A program made the position numbers and the translations under genes. This document shows positions 25,556 to 35,010 of a stretch of DNA of 64,000 bases, in pieces. The stretch covers positions 1-64,000 of the forward strand of contig CAKMKJ010000010.1 of NCBI GenBank assembly GCA_927443345.1, written 5' to 3'. Each line of letters starts with the position of its first letter. Position 1 is the stretch's first letter. The stretch comes from an uncultured Anaerolineaceae bacterium. GTDB lineage: Bacteria; Chloroflexota; Anaerolineae; Anaerolineales; Anaerolineaceae. The notes under the pieces were generated by a model that was not told where the DNA came from, made no database searches, and was given only the letters and a program-made list of their open reading frames with translations.

Positions 25556-26734
25556 TCATTTAGAAAGCGGGAAAGTCACTTCTGCGGTCATGCCCCATTT
25601 GATGCGCGGATCGGGGTCATTAACGAGGATATGAACGGTGTAGAGAATATCTCCTGCCGAGGTTTTTGGAGCAAGAGATATATCTTCGACGGTGCCGGTC
25701 AATTCCAATTCAGGCAGGGCGTCAACGGTGACAGCGACACTATCACCAATATTAATATTGACAATGTCATATTCGGTCAGGTCATTGGTATCAACATACC
25801 AGCTTGAAGGATTGATAACCGCAATTGCCCATGAATTAGGCGTGATTTGTTCGCTGACCGCAATGTTGATATCTGCAACGATGCCGGTAAATGGAGCCTT
25901 GATCTCGTAGTTATCGACTGCGTATTGGGCGGCAGCCACCTGCGCGGTGGCATTATCCACACGGGCCTGGACGACGGTCAATTTCTCTGGGTCCGGTCCG
26001 TCTTTGAGACGGTCATATTCTTTCTGAGCCTCTGCCAATTGTGCCTTGGCGACTTCCACTTTACTGTCTGAAATTAATACATCAAGGTCTGAGGGATCGA
26101 GATAATTGTAAATAAGATTATTTTGGGCATTGCGCAGGTCTATTTTTGCCTGGGCCAGGTTGTTAAGCGCACCTGCTTTTATGGGATCGCTGTCTTCGGT
26201 TTCAGAATACTTGTCATATTCTTTCTGCGCCTTTTCTACTTTATCCTGAGCGATGGTGATAGAGGCATTAATGGCATCTATTCTGTTCTGGTCAGTAACT
26301 TGAGGCTTATCGATTTCTTTGCGATTCCATTCGGCCCGGTTGTAAGAGTTTTGAGCTTCTGCGAGGTTTAATTGTGCTTGGGCAGTAGCCAGGTCAGAGG
26401 TGCGGAGAAGTGTGTTTAGGGCTTGTTCGGCGGAGGCCAGCTCAAGCTTAGCAGCGGTCAGATTGGCGACGGCTGGTTCACTGTCGCTTAATATTGCCAG
26501 AACCTGTCCTTTTGTGATCTGATCCCCTTTTGTCACCATAATTTCGGCAACCCGGCCTTGAGCGAGGAAGGATAGGTAGAGATTTTGTTCAGGAACAAAA
26601 TGCGCCTCTGCAATCACGACATCAGGGGAGGTAACTGGCGTAGCTTCAATGGCTTTAGGTGTTGCTGTTTTACATCCGATCAACAGTAGGGCAGCCATCA
26701 ATATTGAAATCAGTAGAACCATTTGTTTTTTCAT
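25556..26734 (-). CDS. Efflux adaptor lipoprotein (HlyD/MacA family)
   Basis: The adaptor subunit of a tripartite-like ABC exporter. 392 residues: lipoprotein signal MKKQMVLLISILMAALLLIGC, biotinyl-lipoyl-like half (GRVAEIMVTKGDQITKGQVL), a long coiled-coil hairpin rich in alanine, lysine and glutamine (~90-250), then the second lipoyl half (FTGIVADINIAVSEQI) and a beta-barrel. I start it at 26734, which has GAGGAGAAG upstream and a proper signal; the upstream extension lacks both. It is the last gene of the operon, 22 bp after the permease. The hairpin is long enough to reach a partner protein, but no outer-membrane channel is encoded here. Confidence 0.9.
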   Translation of the reverse strand: MKKQMVLLISILMAALLLIGCKTATPKAIEATPVTSPDVVIAEAHFVPEQNLYLSFLAQGRVAEIMVTKGDQITKGQVLAILSDSEPAVANLTAAKLELASAEQALNTLLRTSDLATAQAQLNLAEAQNSYNRAEWNRKEIDKPQVTDQNRIDAINASITIAQDKVEKAQKEYDKYSETEDSDPIKAGALNNLAQAKIDLRNAQNNLIYNYLDPSDLDVLISDSKVEVAKAQLAEAQKEYDRLKDGPDPEKLTVVQARVDNATAQVAAAQYAVDNYEIKAPFTGIVADINIAVSEQITPNSWAIAVINPSSWYVDTNDLTEYDIVNINIGDSVAVTVDALPELELTGTVEDISLAPKTSAGDILYTVHILVNDPDPRIKWGMTAEVTFPLSK

Positions 26735-26756
26735 TTTTCTTCTCCTCGAACCAATA

Positions 26757-29192
26757 CTATTCGTAAGCCAGCACTTCACGGATAGTGAGACTGGCGGCAT
26801 TGCGGGCTGGCAGTAAACTGGCCAGTGCAGATAAGATTAGAACCACCAGGAACCAAATCAGAAAACCTGTGGCTGTGAAAACAACTTTTATGGGAGATTC
26901 GAAAACTGCCAGGCTGACAATATCTGAGAGGACGTAAGTAATGGGTACACTCAGGAAAGCTCCCAGGAGCCATGAAATACCGCCAATGGCCATACCCTCG
27001 ATGATCACGGTCTGCATAATCGCACGATCGACCGCACCAATGGAGCGCATAACGCCAATCTCACGGGTGCGCTCAAGCACGTTCATGCCCATGGTGCCAG
27101 TCAGCCCCATGCTGCCCACGACAGCGGTTAAGATGGCCATGATTAGCAAGAATGTGATGAGAATATTCAGGCTTTCAGTGGCGCTACTTAAGGTTGAATC
27201 TCCTGTACGAACCTGGTCTACGTTGTAGCCGTTGTTTTGGAAATAGGCATCAATAAAAGCCCCCATCTCTTCTTGATTTTGTTTGCTATGATCATCAAGC
27301 ATGATGCGGTACGAGAAAGAACGGTTATTTTGATGGGTGATCTTTGAAATGTATTCGTAGGTTCCGTAGGCGAAAGTGCCTTCCTGTGGGACAAATTTAA
27401 AGATTCCTACAACTGTCCATTCTTCTTTTTTGCCATAAACCTTGATGCGGATTTTATCTCCCGGTTTAATGTTGGGAAAACTTTCGTAAATCTGTTCACT
27501 CAAGGCAAGGGCTTTTTCATCACCTGGGATGAGCCAGCGGCCAGTGACCAGGTTAGGCGTGACCATCGTACTGTCACTTGGAGGTGCCAAGATGGTGATG
27601 TTCTCTGCCAGACTCTCATCCAGATTGATGGCTTCAGCACTGGCGTATGCCCAGCCTTCTATTTTCGCGACGCCAGGGATGGCTAAAACGCGGTTGGTGA
27701 TATCTTTCAACCGGTAGGGCTGATCAAAATCAATGGTAACATCAGCCCTGAAATAATTGGCGATACCATCCATATAATCAAAGAGGGTGACACGAACATT
27801 GAAGACGGCAATAAAAATAGCACCGGCCATGGTTAAAGTAAATAAGGTTAAAATCAACCTGCCTTTGCGTCTGAAAGTATTTCTAAATGAGATCAAAAGC
27901 GGACGCGGAATATGTATGTTGCGCTTTGAGAGCAGCTTGGTAAAGCGCAGGCTGATTTTTTCGATAATGGTTTCTTTTTTAGCTTCCACTGGTTCGGGTT
28001 TGGCTTCTTCAAGCATTTGATTATCGCTCAAGGCGCGAACCACTGATATCTTTGATCCGTTGAGCACCGGTACAAAACCAGCCAGTAAGGGGACGGCGAG
28101 GCCAACAATAATCTGAACAATCAAGGCCAACGGCACGATGCGGTAGCCCATCAAGGCGAAATTGATCTGGTCTGCGATATAGCCGGCAAGCCAATATGCG
28201 CCTTGTCCGCCGAGGGGGACGGCGATGCCCAGGGCGATCAAACAAAAGGACAATATCAACACCATGTACATTTGCAGCACCTGGTTGCGGCTTGCGCCGA
28301 CCAATTTCATGATGCCAATATAGCGTAAATGCTGGTTGAGCAGGGCGTTTAAGGTATTGGCGATTAAAGAACTGCTAAGAAACAGAATCAGAATGCCCAG
28401 CGCTAGTAAAATGCCAAGAATCGCCTGAACCGTCGAAGCCATGGGATGCTCATTGGTTTTGGCATAGCGGGAATGGAAGACGCCGACGCCGCTTTGTTCG
28501 GTTTTGTCTCTTATGACCGTTAACATGGATTGCAAATGAGCGCTGTTATTTTTATTCTCAGTCAAGGTGACATACAAGCGGTTGAATAAGGGCTCTTCAT
28601 TAAGATAGGGCAGGGTATTGACTGTGACATACACAAAAGGGTTGGCAATAAAATCACCTGCCGCAGTACTCGCATCCTGGACGATGCCTACCACCGGGAG
28701 TTCTTTTATATTTCCATTTTCAAGTTGAAGTTCGAGAATCTGACCAACCTTGACCTGCATATCTTGCAGTACTTTGCGTTCAAGTACAGCTTGTTTGTCA
28801 TTTGGCGAATTGGTGCCGGCATCAATGTTTAAGAGATTAATATTTAGGTCAGAATAATCTTCAATGGCAATGACATTAAGGGTTTGCCAATTTTCGGTTC
28901 CTTTAATGCGGGCGCGCATGCTTAATACGGTGCGGCCTTCTGCATCGCTGACGCCGCGCACATTTTGGATGGTAGATACCAATGAATCATCGAACGGCCC
29001 GGTTCGTAGTTCAATATTGGTCGGATTGTTGGATGAATAACTTAAGCTCATATCATTCGAGATAATCACATAAGCGCCGACGATCACGCCGATTGAAAAA
29101 ACACCGACAGCGATTGAGAAGACCACCAGTAAGGTGCGCGACAAATTGTTGATAAGATCATGAAAAACTTTTCGCCAGCGTGGACGCATCAT
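26757..29192 (-). CDS. ABC transporter permease with two FtsX domains
   Basis: An 811-residue permease: N-terminal membrane segment, large extracytoplasmic domain, three-helix FtsX domain (~255-380), cytoplasmic linker, then a second half with its own leading helix, extracytoplasmic part and C-terminal FtsX domain (~690-805). Such double-domain permeases serve lipoprotein- or peptide-type exporters. Its start overlaps the cNMP-ATPase stop by 4 bp. With the two ATPases and the adaptor it forms one export system; the cargo is not shown by the sequence. Confidence 0.92.
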   Translation of the reverse strand: MMRPRWRKVFHDLINNLSRTLLVVFSIAVGVFSIGVIVGAYVIISNDMSLSYSSNNPTNIELRTGPFDDSLVSTIQNVRGVSDAEGRTVLSMRARIKGTENWQTLNVIAIEDYSDLNINLLNIDAGTNSPNDKQAVLERKVLQDMQVKVGQILELQLENGNIKELPVVGIVQDASTAAGDFIANPFVYVTVNTLPYLNEEPLFNRLYVTLTENKNNSAHLQSMLTVIRDKTEQSGVGVFHSRYAKTNEHPMASTVQAILGILLALGILILFLSSSLIANTLNALLNQHLRYIGIMKLVGASRNQVLQMYMVLILSFCLIALGIAVPLGGQGAYWLAGYIADQINFALMGYRIVPLALIVQIIVGLAVPLLAGFVPVLNGSKISVVRALSDNQMLEEAKPEPVEAKKETIIEKISLRFTKLLSKRNIHIPRPLLISFRNTFRRKGRLILTLFTLTMAGAIFIAVFNVRVTLFDYMDGIANYFRADVTIDFDQPYRLKDITNRVLAIPGVAKIEGWAYASAEAINLDESLAENITILAPPSDSTMVTPNLVTGRWLIPGDEKALALSEQIYESFPNIKPGDKIRIKVYGKKEEWTVVGIFKFVPQEGTFAYGTYEYISKITHQNNRSFSYRIMLDDHSKQNQEEMGAFIDAYFQNNGYNVDQVRTGDSTLSSATESLNILITFLLIMAILTAVVGSMGLTGTMGMNVLERTREIGVMRSIGAVDRAIMQTVIIEGMAIGGISWLLGAFLSVPITYVLSDIVSLAVFESPIKVVFTATGFLIWFLVVLILSALASLLPARNAASLTIREVLAYE

Positions 29193-30313
29193 GGTTTGCC
29201 GCCTGTCAGTTTTTGTCTTGCTGAACGGTTCTCTTCGAGGCGCAGACGGACAACATTTTGAATGGCATCTTCGGTTATATGAGAATTTTTCAGTATTTCA
29301 AGAAACTTCTCACGTTTGATACCCACCAGACACACTGGCGTCTCGGTTGAGGCGGATACATTGGCTAAAGAACGTCCGCTGCCTGTCAATTCGATTTCAC
29401 CAAAGAATTGATCCGGTTTCAGGGAGGTGATGGTGAGACGTTTGCCTTTTAGGTTACGAAGGCTGATTTCCACTTCACCGCTAACAATCATGTAAAGGTA
29501 GTCAACAGATTGGTCCTGTGTCAAAATGGATGAGCCGGGGGAAAAGTTAAAACGCTCGAGATTGTGGGTTAAATCAAGTAGTTGGTGGTGTGAAAGGTTA
29601 ACAAAACACTTGGCTACTGTTTCATTGATTAATTCACCATCAGAAATAACCACCGTTCTGGAGGTGCGTTCAGTCAGGGAGGGGTCATGGGTTACCATGA
29701 CGATGGTTTTGCCTGATTTGACCAGATGATCAAAGAGGCTGATGATGACGTCAGAAGATTTAGTGTCGAGATTGCCAGTGGGTTCATCCGCGGCAATGAC
29801 GGGAGGGTCGGTGGCGAGGGCGCGGGCAATGGCTGCGCACTGCTGCTGCCCGGTGGATACGGTGGTGGGCAGTTTATAGGCTTGTTTTTCAAGGCCAACC
29901 ATGGCGAGCAATTCCAGGGCACGTTTGGGACGCTCATCAAAATCATATTTATTGACGAAATCCATGGGCAGCATCACGTTTTCTTGCAGTGTGAGCATGG
30001 GCAGCAGTTGGAAGAATTGGAACACGATGCCGAGGTTATTGCCGCGCCATAAGGAGCGCTTACTTTCATTCATGGTATGCACGTTGACGCCGTTCACGAT
30101 CACGTTGCCGCCAGTGGGATGGTCAATGCCGGTGATCATGTTTAGCAGGGTGGATTTTCCGCTGCCGGATTTGCCGACGATAGCCACAAATTCGCCCTGT
30201 GCAAGACTGAGATCCAACCCTTTGAGCACATGAAAAGTACCTGCGGCATTTTTAAATACCTTTTGTATTTTTTGCATCTCTATGGCGGGGATGGAGGAGG
30301 CCAGGTTTGTCAT
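29189..30313 (-). CDS. ABC ATPase fused to a cyclic-nucleotide-binding domain
   Basis: A 374-residue fusion. Residues ~1-235 form a LolD/MacB-type ATPase: Walker [13 protein letters not shown], Walker [12 protein letters not shown] and H-loop MVTHDPS. The signature is [15 protein letters not shown] instead of [15 protein letters not shown], so the key glycine and arginine are replaced. Residues ~250-355 match a cNMP-binding (Crp-like) fold: [24 protein letters not shown] and [19 protein letters not shown], which includes the phosphate-binding cassette. It is coupled by 4-bp overlaps to its neighbours. I infer that transport is gated by a nucleotide or other ligand and that its ATP site is asymmetric with the partner ATPase. 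Confidence 0.9.
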   Translation of the reverse strand: MTNLASSIPAIEMQKIQKVFKNAAGTFHVLKGLDLSLAQGEFVAIVGKSGSGKSTLLNMITGIDHPTGGNVIVNGVNVHTMNESKRSLWRGNNLGIVFQFFQLLPMLTLQENVMLPMDFVNKYDFDERPKRALELLAMVGLEKQAYKLPTTVSTGQQQCAAIARALATDPPVIAADEPTGNLDTKSSDVIISLFDHLVKSGKTIVMVTHDPSLTERTSRTVVISDGELINETVAKCFVNLSHHQLLDLTHNLERFNFSPGSSILTQDQSVDYLYMIVSGEVEISLRNLKGKRLTITSLKPDQFFGEIELTGSGRSLANVSASTETPVCLVGIKREKFLEILKNSHITEDAIQNVVRLRLEENRSARQKLTGGKP

Positions 30314-31071
30314 ATTGCCTCCTTGTGCGAATCGAGAGCCAGTTCACCATCTTGAATGACGAGGGTGCGGGTGAACCGCGGCGAAAGGCTTTTATCGTGT
30401 GTGACCATGATGATGGTTCGACCTTGATTTTTGAGCATTTCAAAGACACCGAAGACGTGGTCTGCAGTGATGGAATCTAGGCTGCCGGTGGGTTCATCCG
30501 CGATGATGATGGGGGGATCGTTGGCAAGGGCACGCGCGATGGAAACTCTTTGCTGCTGTCCGCCTGAGATAAACTTGGGCAATTTTTTGGCATGTTCTTC
30601 TAACTCAACCATGCGCAACAACTCGTAGGCTTTATCGCGGCTTTGCGAAGGGTGGTAATTTCCGCAAAGATCCATGGGCAGCATAATGTTCTCAAGTAAA
30701 GAAAGCATCGGCAACAGTTGGAAAGATTGGTAAACCACGCCCATGTTCTTTCCACGCCAGAGGGCAAGTTGGTCTTCGTTGAAATGATGGATGGATACCT
30801 TTTGATTATTGTTTGTGACGATAACTTGACCAGATGTGAGATGATCGACTCCGGTCATCATATTTACCAGGGTGGTTTTGCCTGCCCCTGATTTGCCGAT
30901 GATGCCGAGAAATTCTCCCTGGTAGACGTTGAATGAAATTCCATTGAGGGCAAAAAAATCTTCGCCAGCCGTTTTAAATGATTTGACTACATCACTAACG
31001 TTAATCAGGGGTTCTGTGTGTTGATCAGAAGGATGTTTTTCTTTTAGGTTTGAGGAGTTTTTTCTGGCCAT
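30310..31071 (-). CDS. ABC ATPase (MacB/LolD type)
   Basis: A 253-residue ATPase with canonical motifs: Walker [14 protein letters not shown], signature [15 protein letters not shown], Walker [12 protein letters not shown] and H-loop MVTHDKS. The N-terminal ~20 residues are polar and variable. It is the first gene of the operon and probably dimerises with the following cNMP-bearing ATPase. There is no clear Shine-Dalgarno site before its ATG. Confidence 0.93.
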   Translation of the reverse strand: MARKNSSNLKEKHPSDQHTEPLINVSDVVKSFKTAGEDFFALNGISFNVYQGEFLGIIGKSGAGKTTLVNMMTGVDHLTSGQVIVTNNNQKVSIHHFNEDQLALWRGKNMGVVYQSFQLLPMLSLLENIMLPMDLCGNYHPSQSRDKAYELLRMVELEEHAKKLPKFISGGQQQRVSIARALANDPPIIIADEPTGSLDSITADHVFGVFEMLKNQGRTIIMVTHDKSLSPRFTRTLVIQDGELALDSHKEAI

Positions 31072-31186
31072 TTACTTATAATCCGATAAATTGCGCTATG
31101 CACTGATAATAATACAAATTATCGGCCGTCAAGGGTGAAAGAGTATATATTCTAATGTGATTGTTAACTACATTTTTAGCCTGACA

Positions 31187-31215
31187 TTGACAGTAATGTG
31201 CAAAGAGGATTTAAT
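31187..31215 (+). promoter_or_regulatory. Promoter of the alcohol dehydrogenase gene
   Basis: TTGACA (31187-31192) and TTTAAT (31210-31215) are separated by 17 bases. Transcription would start about 27 bases upstream of the ATG at 31250, which supports that start over the upstream in-frame ATGs. Confidence 0.75.
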
Positions 31216-31249
31216 CTTACATATCAAAATGGATGTGCTGGAGCAAAGT

Positions 31250-32245
31250 ATGAAAAGTATGATGATACATAAGCCAGGCGAACTCAGCCTCATCGAGCGG
31301 GATGTGCCAACTCCGGATGCAAACGAGGTGTTAATTGAGGTCAAAGCCAGCGGCATCTGCGGCACGGATCTACATATTTATAAAGGCGAATACCTGGGCA
31401 GCTATCCTGTCATCCCCGGGCACGAGTTTGCGGGTGTGGTAACGGCCATCGGCAGCGGTGTAACGCGCTTCAAAGTGGATGACCGCGTGGCGGTGGAACC
31501 CAATATTGCATGTGACAACTGCAGCCATTGTTTGAATAACCGCCAGAATTTCTGTGAGAACTGGCAGGCGGTGGGGGTGACGCTGCCCGGCGGGATGGAA
31601 CAGTTTGTATGTGCACCCGAAAAAGCTGTTTTTAGCATCGGTGACCTGGCTTTTGAACAGGGGGCCTTTGTAGAGCCGCTTTCCTGTGTCATCCATGGAA
31701 TTGAACGCGCGCGAATCAAGCTGGCAGACAAAGTTGCCATTCTGGGCGCAGGACCGATCGGCAATTTGCTGCTGCAAATGGCGAGACTGCAAGGAGCCTC
31801 GAATGTGACCATGCTTGAGACCAACCCCGGCCGCATTGAACTGGCGCGCACGCTCGGCGCGGACACCGTTGTCAGCCGCATGGAAGACCTGCCGCAGAAT
31901 GAATTTGATGTGGTGATCGATGCCACCGGCGCCATCCCCGTGATGAACCGCACCATTGATTTTGCCAGAAGAGGAGGCACGGTGCTGCTGTTTGGTGTGC
32001 CACCCTCAGGCAAAACGCTGGAATTGGATGCATTCAAAATCTTTCAAAAGGGATTGATTCTTCTGTCTTCGTTCACCTCTGTGCGCAACTCCATCCAGGC
32101 GGTCAGACTACTGCAAAGTGGCGAGGTGAAGGTTGAGTCTTTGATCTCGCATCGGTTGCCGCTGGAGGACCTGCTGGTTGGTTTGGAGTTAATGGACAAG
32201 CGCGACCCTGGCGTTAAGAAGGTGATGATTCTGCCGAACGGGTAA
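31250..32245 (+). CDS. Zinc-dependent alcohol dehydrogenase (sorbitol/threonine dehydrogenase type)
   Basis: A medium-chain dehydrogenase of 331 residues. Catalytic-zinc residues are in SGICGTDLHI and GHEFAGVV; the structural-zinc cysteines are CDNCSHCLNNRQNFC; the Rossmann motif is VAILGAGPIGNLLLQMARLQGA, followed by an acidic residue (LETNPGR), which suggests NAD rather than NADP. The start at 31250 has TGGAG 7 bases upstream. Substrate cannot be read from the sequence; polyols and L-threonine are the usual ones. It stands alone between the ABC operon and the next operon. Confidence 0.9.
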   Translation: MKSMMIHKPGELSLIERDVPTPDANEVLIEVKASGICGTDLHIYKGEYLGSYPVIPGHEFAGVVTAIGSGVTRFKVDDRVAVEPNIACDNCSHCLNNRQNFCENWQAVGVTLPGGMEQFVCAPEKAVFSIGDLAFEQGAFVEPLSCVIHGIERARIKLADKVAILGAGPIGNLLLQMARLQGASNVTMLETNPGRIELARTLGADTVVSRMEDLPQNEFDVVIDATGAIPVMNRTIDFARRGGTVLLFGVPPSGKTLELDAFKIFQKGLILLSSFTSVRNSIQAVRLLQSGEVKVESLISHRLPLEDLLVGLELMDKRDPGVKKVMILPNG

Positions 32246-32296
32246 GGGCTTGGTATAAGTTTTATCCGGCAGCTTGATTCTTAAAAAACATTAATA

Positions 32297-32305
32297 TGCT
32301 ATTAT
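32297..32305 (+). promoter_or_regulatory. Extended -10 element before the hydrolase/flavoprotein/radical SAM operon
   Basis: TGCTATTAT (32297-32305) fits an extended -10; a TTGATT lies about 20 bases further upstream. It is the only promoter-like signal before the three-gene operon. Confidence 0.45.
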
Positions 32306-32332
32306 CTGTGAACACTTATTATCAGGATAATT

Positions 32333-33004
32333 ATGGGAATTGTAAAAGAGCATTATTTTTCTCCGTCTTCAATCGAGGCAACGGCTCACAGACTTTTGGA
32401 ATCGACTGAAAAGGCCACGCGTAAAAGATCTGTTTTACCCTCATTGGAAAAATCTGCACTGCTCGTATTGGATATGCAGGAATATTTTCTCAGTGACCAG
32501 TCTCATGCTTTTGTGCCAAGTTCGACTGCAATTCTACCTAAAGTAAATGCTCTCATTAATGCTTTTTCGCATTTTACCCTGCCTGTCATTCTGACTCAAC
32601 ACATCAATACTGCTCAAAATGCTGCGTTGATGGCTGTATGGTGGAGGGATGTAATAAGCGCTGATATGGATCTTAGTAGAATAGATCCCCGCATTGATAC
32701 CCAAAAAGGGATTATCTTTAGTAAAACCCGATATGATGCCTTCATAAATTCACCGCTTAATGAAATTCTTAAGAATCAAAACATCAGGCAGCTTGTTATT
32801 TGCGGAGTGCTGACCCATTTATGTTGTGAAACAACAGCAAGGTCAGCATTTATGCAAGATTATGAAGTCTATTTTACTGTCGACGGAACAGCGACATACA
32901 ATGAAGCTTTTCACAAAGCTGCACTGCTAAATCTTTCACACGGTTTTGCGACGCCAGTTTTGGCAGATGAAGTTATTTCGATCCTGGAGCATAAAAGTGG
33001 ATGA
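32333..33004 (+). CDS. Isochorismatase-family cysteine hydrolase
   Basis: A 223-residue protein of the cysteine-hydrolase fold. Catalytic D47 (LLVLDMQEYF), K131 (FSKTRYDAF) and C164 (GVLTHLCCETTA) form the expected triad. The N-terminal ~40 residues and the HLCCETTA segment resemble the EntB/PhzD isochorismatase subgroup, but those have glycine at the nucleophile position, where this has cysteine, so an amide or similar substrate is more likely. It overlaps the flavoprotein gene by 8 bp and starts the operon. Confidence 0.85.
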   Translation: MGIVKEHYFSPSSIEATAHRLLESTEKATRKRSVLPSLEKSALLVLDMQEYFLSDQSHAFVPSSTAILPKVNALINAFSHFTLPVILTQHINTAQNAALMAVWWRDVISADMDLSRIDPRIDTQKGIIFSKTRYDAFINSPLNEILKNQNIRQLVICGVLTHLCCETTARSAFMQDYEVYFTVDGTATYNEAFHKAALLNLSHGFATPVLADEVISILEHKSG

Positions 33005-33896
33005 TGTTTTTATCATTGGCGCTGGCCCTGCGGGTATGGCAACCGCAATCCAATTAATGCGCTATGGCATAAATCCGCGTGTGTTTGAAAAATCGCGACC
33101 GGGTGGTCTATTATTGAACGCGAATTGGGTAGAGAATTATCCGGGTTTTCCATACGGCATTTCTGGAACGGATTTGGCGGATATTTTTATCGAACAAACA
33201 AAAACAATCACGATTACACAGGAACCAGTCATCGAATTATCCTGGAAGGATGGCTTTTATAACATCGTCACACCAATTATGAATTACCAAGCCAAATTCG
33301 CTGTTATTGCTTCAGGGACCAAACCCAAACTATTAACCGGGTTTTCAGTCTCTGATAAAGTAAAGAACAATATCGTTTATGACCTTGAGGAAATTAAAGA
33401 CCAATCCAGAAAAAAAATGATCGTTGTCGGCAGCGGTGATATCGCGTTTGATTATGCACTAAATCTTGCCAAAGAAAATTCAGTTATAATTCTTAATCAT
33501 TCTGATCAACCCAAATGTTTAAAAAGACTGTATAAACAAGCGGAAGAACATCAGAATATTACATATTTTCCTCAGACCAGAATAGAGACGGTAGAAAAAA
33601 GCTTTGAGGGCGATATGATTGTGGAATGTTCTAGCCCATTTGGTTTGAAGCAATTCCGGTCTGATTATATCGTTGGTGCAATCGGACGGGATCCTCAAAT
33701 TGATTACATTTTATCTTCGGTAATGTCACATACTGCCGAATTTGAAAAAAAGGGCATCCTCCACTTTGTTGGTGATGTAAAAAATGGCTTATTCAGACAA
33801 GCTGCCATTGCTATTGGCGATGGTATCCGTGCTGGTATGCTTATACATCAATCAATTGAGGAGAATGAACATGAAAGTCGTCGCATCCACAAGTAA
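32997..33896 (+). CDS. FAD/NAD(P)-dependent oxidoreductase of thioredoxin-reductase fold without CXXC
   Basis: A 299-residue flavoprotein: FAD-binding VFIIGAGPAGMATAIQL at the N-terminus, NYPGFPYGISGTDLADIF as in thioredoxin reductases, second Rossmann motif MIVVGSGDIAFDYALNL and the C-terminal HFVGDVKNG FAD motif. There is no CXXC pair, so it cannot reduce thioredoxin in the usual way; it may act like ferredoxin/flavodoxin-NADP reductases. I start it at GTG 32997, which has TGGAG upstream and overlaps the previous stop. It overlaps the radical SAM gene by 26 bp. Confidence 0.85.
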   Translation: MDDVFIIGAGPAGMATAIQLMRYGINPRVFEKSRPGGLLLNANWVENYPGFPYGISGTDLADIFIEQTKTITITQEPVIELSWKDGFYNIVTPIMNYQAKFAVIASGTKPKLLTGFSVSDKVKNNIVYDLEEIKDQSRKKMIVVGSGDIAFDYALNLAKENSVIILNHSDQPKCLKRLYKQAEEHQNITYFPQTRIETVEKSFEGDMIVECSSPFGLKQFRSDYIVGAIGRDPQIDYILSSVMSHTAEFEKKGILHFVGDVKNGLFRQAAIAIGDGIRAGMLIHQSIEENEHESRRIHK

Positions 33897-34818
33897 AGAA
33901 AATTCCACAATTGTCTACATCATTGAACAGAAACACGGCAAACTGCTGGAGTGCGTTGAATCGGTTTTACCGTCATCGACACGTCTGGAGAAATGGGTTT
34001 TGCTGGTTTCTACCATGTATGGATGCCCGGTTCATTGTGCCATGTGTGATGCAGGTGGGTATTATCAAGGCAATCCCACGGCAGATGAGATACTGGAGCA
34101 AATCGATTTTCTTGTTCAACAACGATTTCCTGCCAACGTCATTCCCTCCAAACAATTTAAAATTCAGTTCTCTCGAATGGGTGAACCGGCGCTAAATCTG
34201 GCTGTGCTTGAAGTTCTCAAGAGTCTGAGTCAGCGATACAATGCCCCTGGTCTGATGCCTTCCATTTCAACGGTCGCACCTGCGGGGTGTAAAAAGTTCT
34301 TTGATCAATTAATTGACATTAAAAATGAATATTACTCTGGTGGTCGTTTTCAATTTCAATTTTCGATTCATACAACAGATGAGGGTCTTCGTGACCAGAT
34401 TATACCGATTCGAAAATGGCGTTTTAGTGATATGGCTGAATATGGCGACCGTTTTTTCTCGCCAGGAGACCGCAAGATAACCTTAAATTTTGCTCTCGCC
34501 CAACAATCACCCCTTGAGGCAGCTGTTTTAAAAAGATATTTTTCACCAGAGAAATACTTGATTAAAATAACTCCGATTAACCCTACCTATCGCGCAATTG
34601 AAACGAACTTAATATCGCAAGTTGACATCGATTCTCCAAATCAGAATGATGAAATTGTTTCAGCACTGAGTGCAGAGGGATATGAGGTCATCATTAGTAT
34701 TGGGAATGTTGAAGAAAACTTTATCGGAAGTAATTGCGGGCAATATGTCAGAACCCATTTGAAAGCACAGGATAAAATTACGACCGGGTATACTTATCCA
34801 ATTGATAAGTCGCTGTGA
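33871..34818 (+). CDS. RlmN/Cfr-like radical SAM protein
   Basis: A 315-residue radical SAM enzyme. The cluster motif is C52-PVH-C56-AM-C59; the following FSRMGEPALN, SISTVAPAG and SIHTTDEGLRDQIIPI segments and the late GSNCGQYVR (C289) align with RlmN/Cfr, which methylate A2503 of 23S rRNA. In RlmN a second essential cysteine lies seven residues before the first cluster cysteine (LCVSSQVGC); here that position is leucine (LLVSTMYGC). It also lacks the usual N-terminal RNA-binding domain. Starts at 33871 with GAGGAG upstream. So it belongs to the family but probably does different chemistry. It ends the operon. Confidence 0.85.
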   Translation: MKVVASTSKENSTIVYIIEQKHGKLLECVESVLPSSTRLEKWVLLVSTMYGCPVHCAMCDAGGYYQGNPTADEILEQIDFLVQQRFPANVIPSKQFKIQFSRMGEPALNLAVLEVLKSLSQRYNAPGLMPSISTVAPAGCKKFFDQLIDIKNEYYSGGRFQFQFSIHTTDEGLRDQIIPIRKWRFSDMAEYGDRFFSPGDRKITLNFALAQQSPLEAAVLKRYFSPEKYLIKITPINPTYRAIETNLISQVDIDSPNQNDEIVSALSAEGYEVIISIGNVEENFIGSNCGQYVRTHLKAQDKITTGYTYPIDKSL

Positions 34819-35010
34819 CCAATGAAAAAACTGCATCTACTTAAATAATTATTTTCCACTCCTGGATTTTTGTTTTATATGGTGGAGAGTCGAAAAAACA
34901 GTTATTGCGGTCTAAAATTTTCAATCCAAAAATGAGTAAAGAAAAATCAATCATCTGCGATGGTCATGAAAATAGTAAAGGCCAAGATTCGCATATGAAA
35001 ACCAATAACT

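Noticed and set aside
25395-25634. Plus-strand open frame before the adaptor gene
   Set aside because: It reads through the terminator hairpin and the adaptor's antisense strand.
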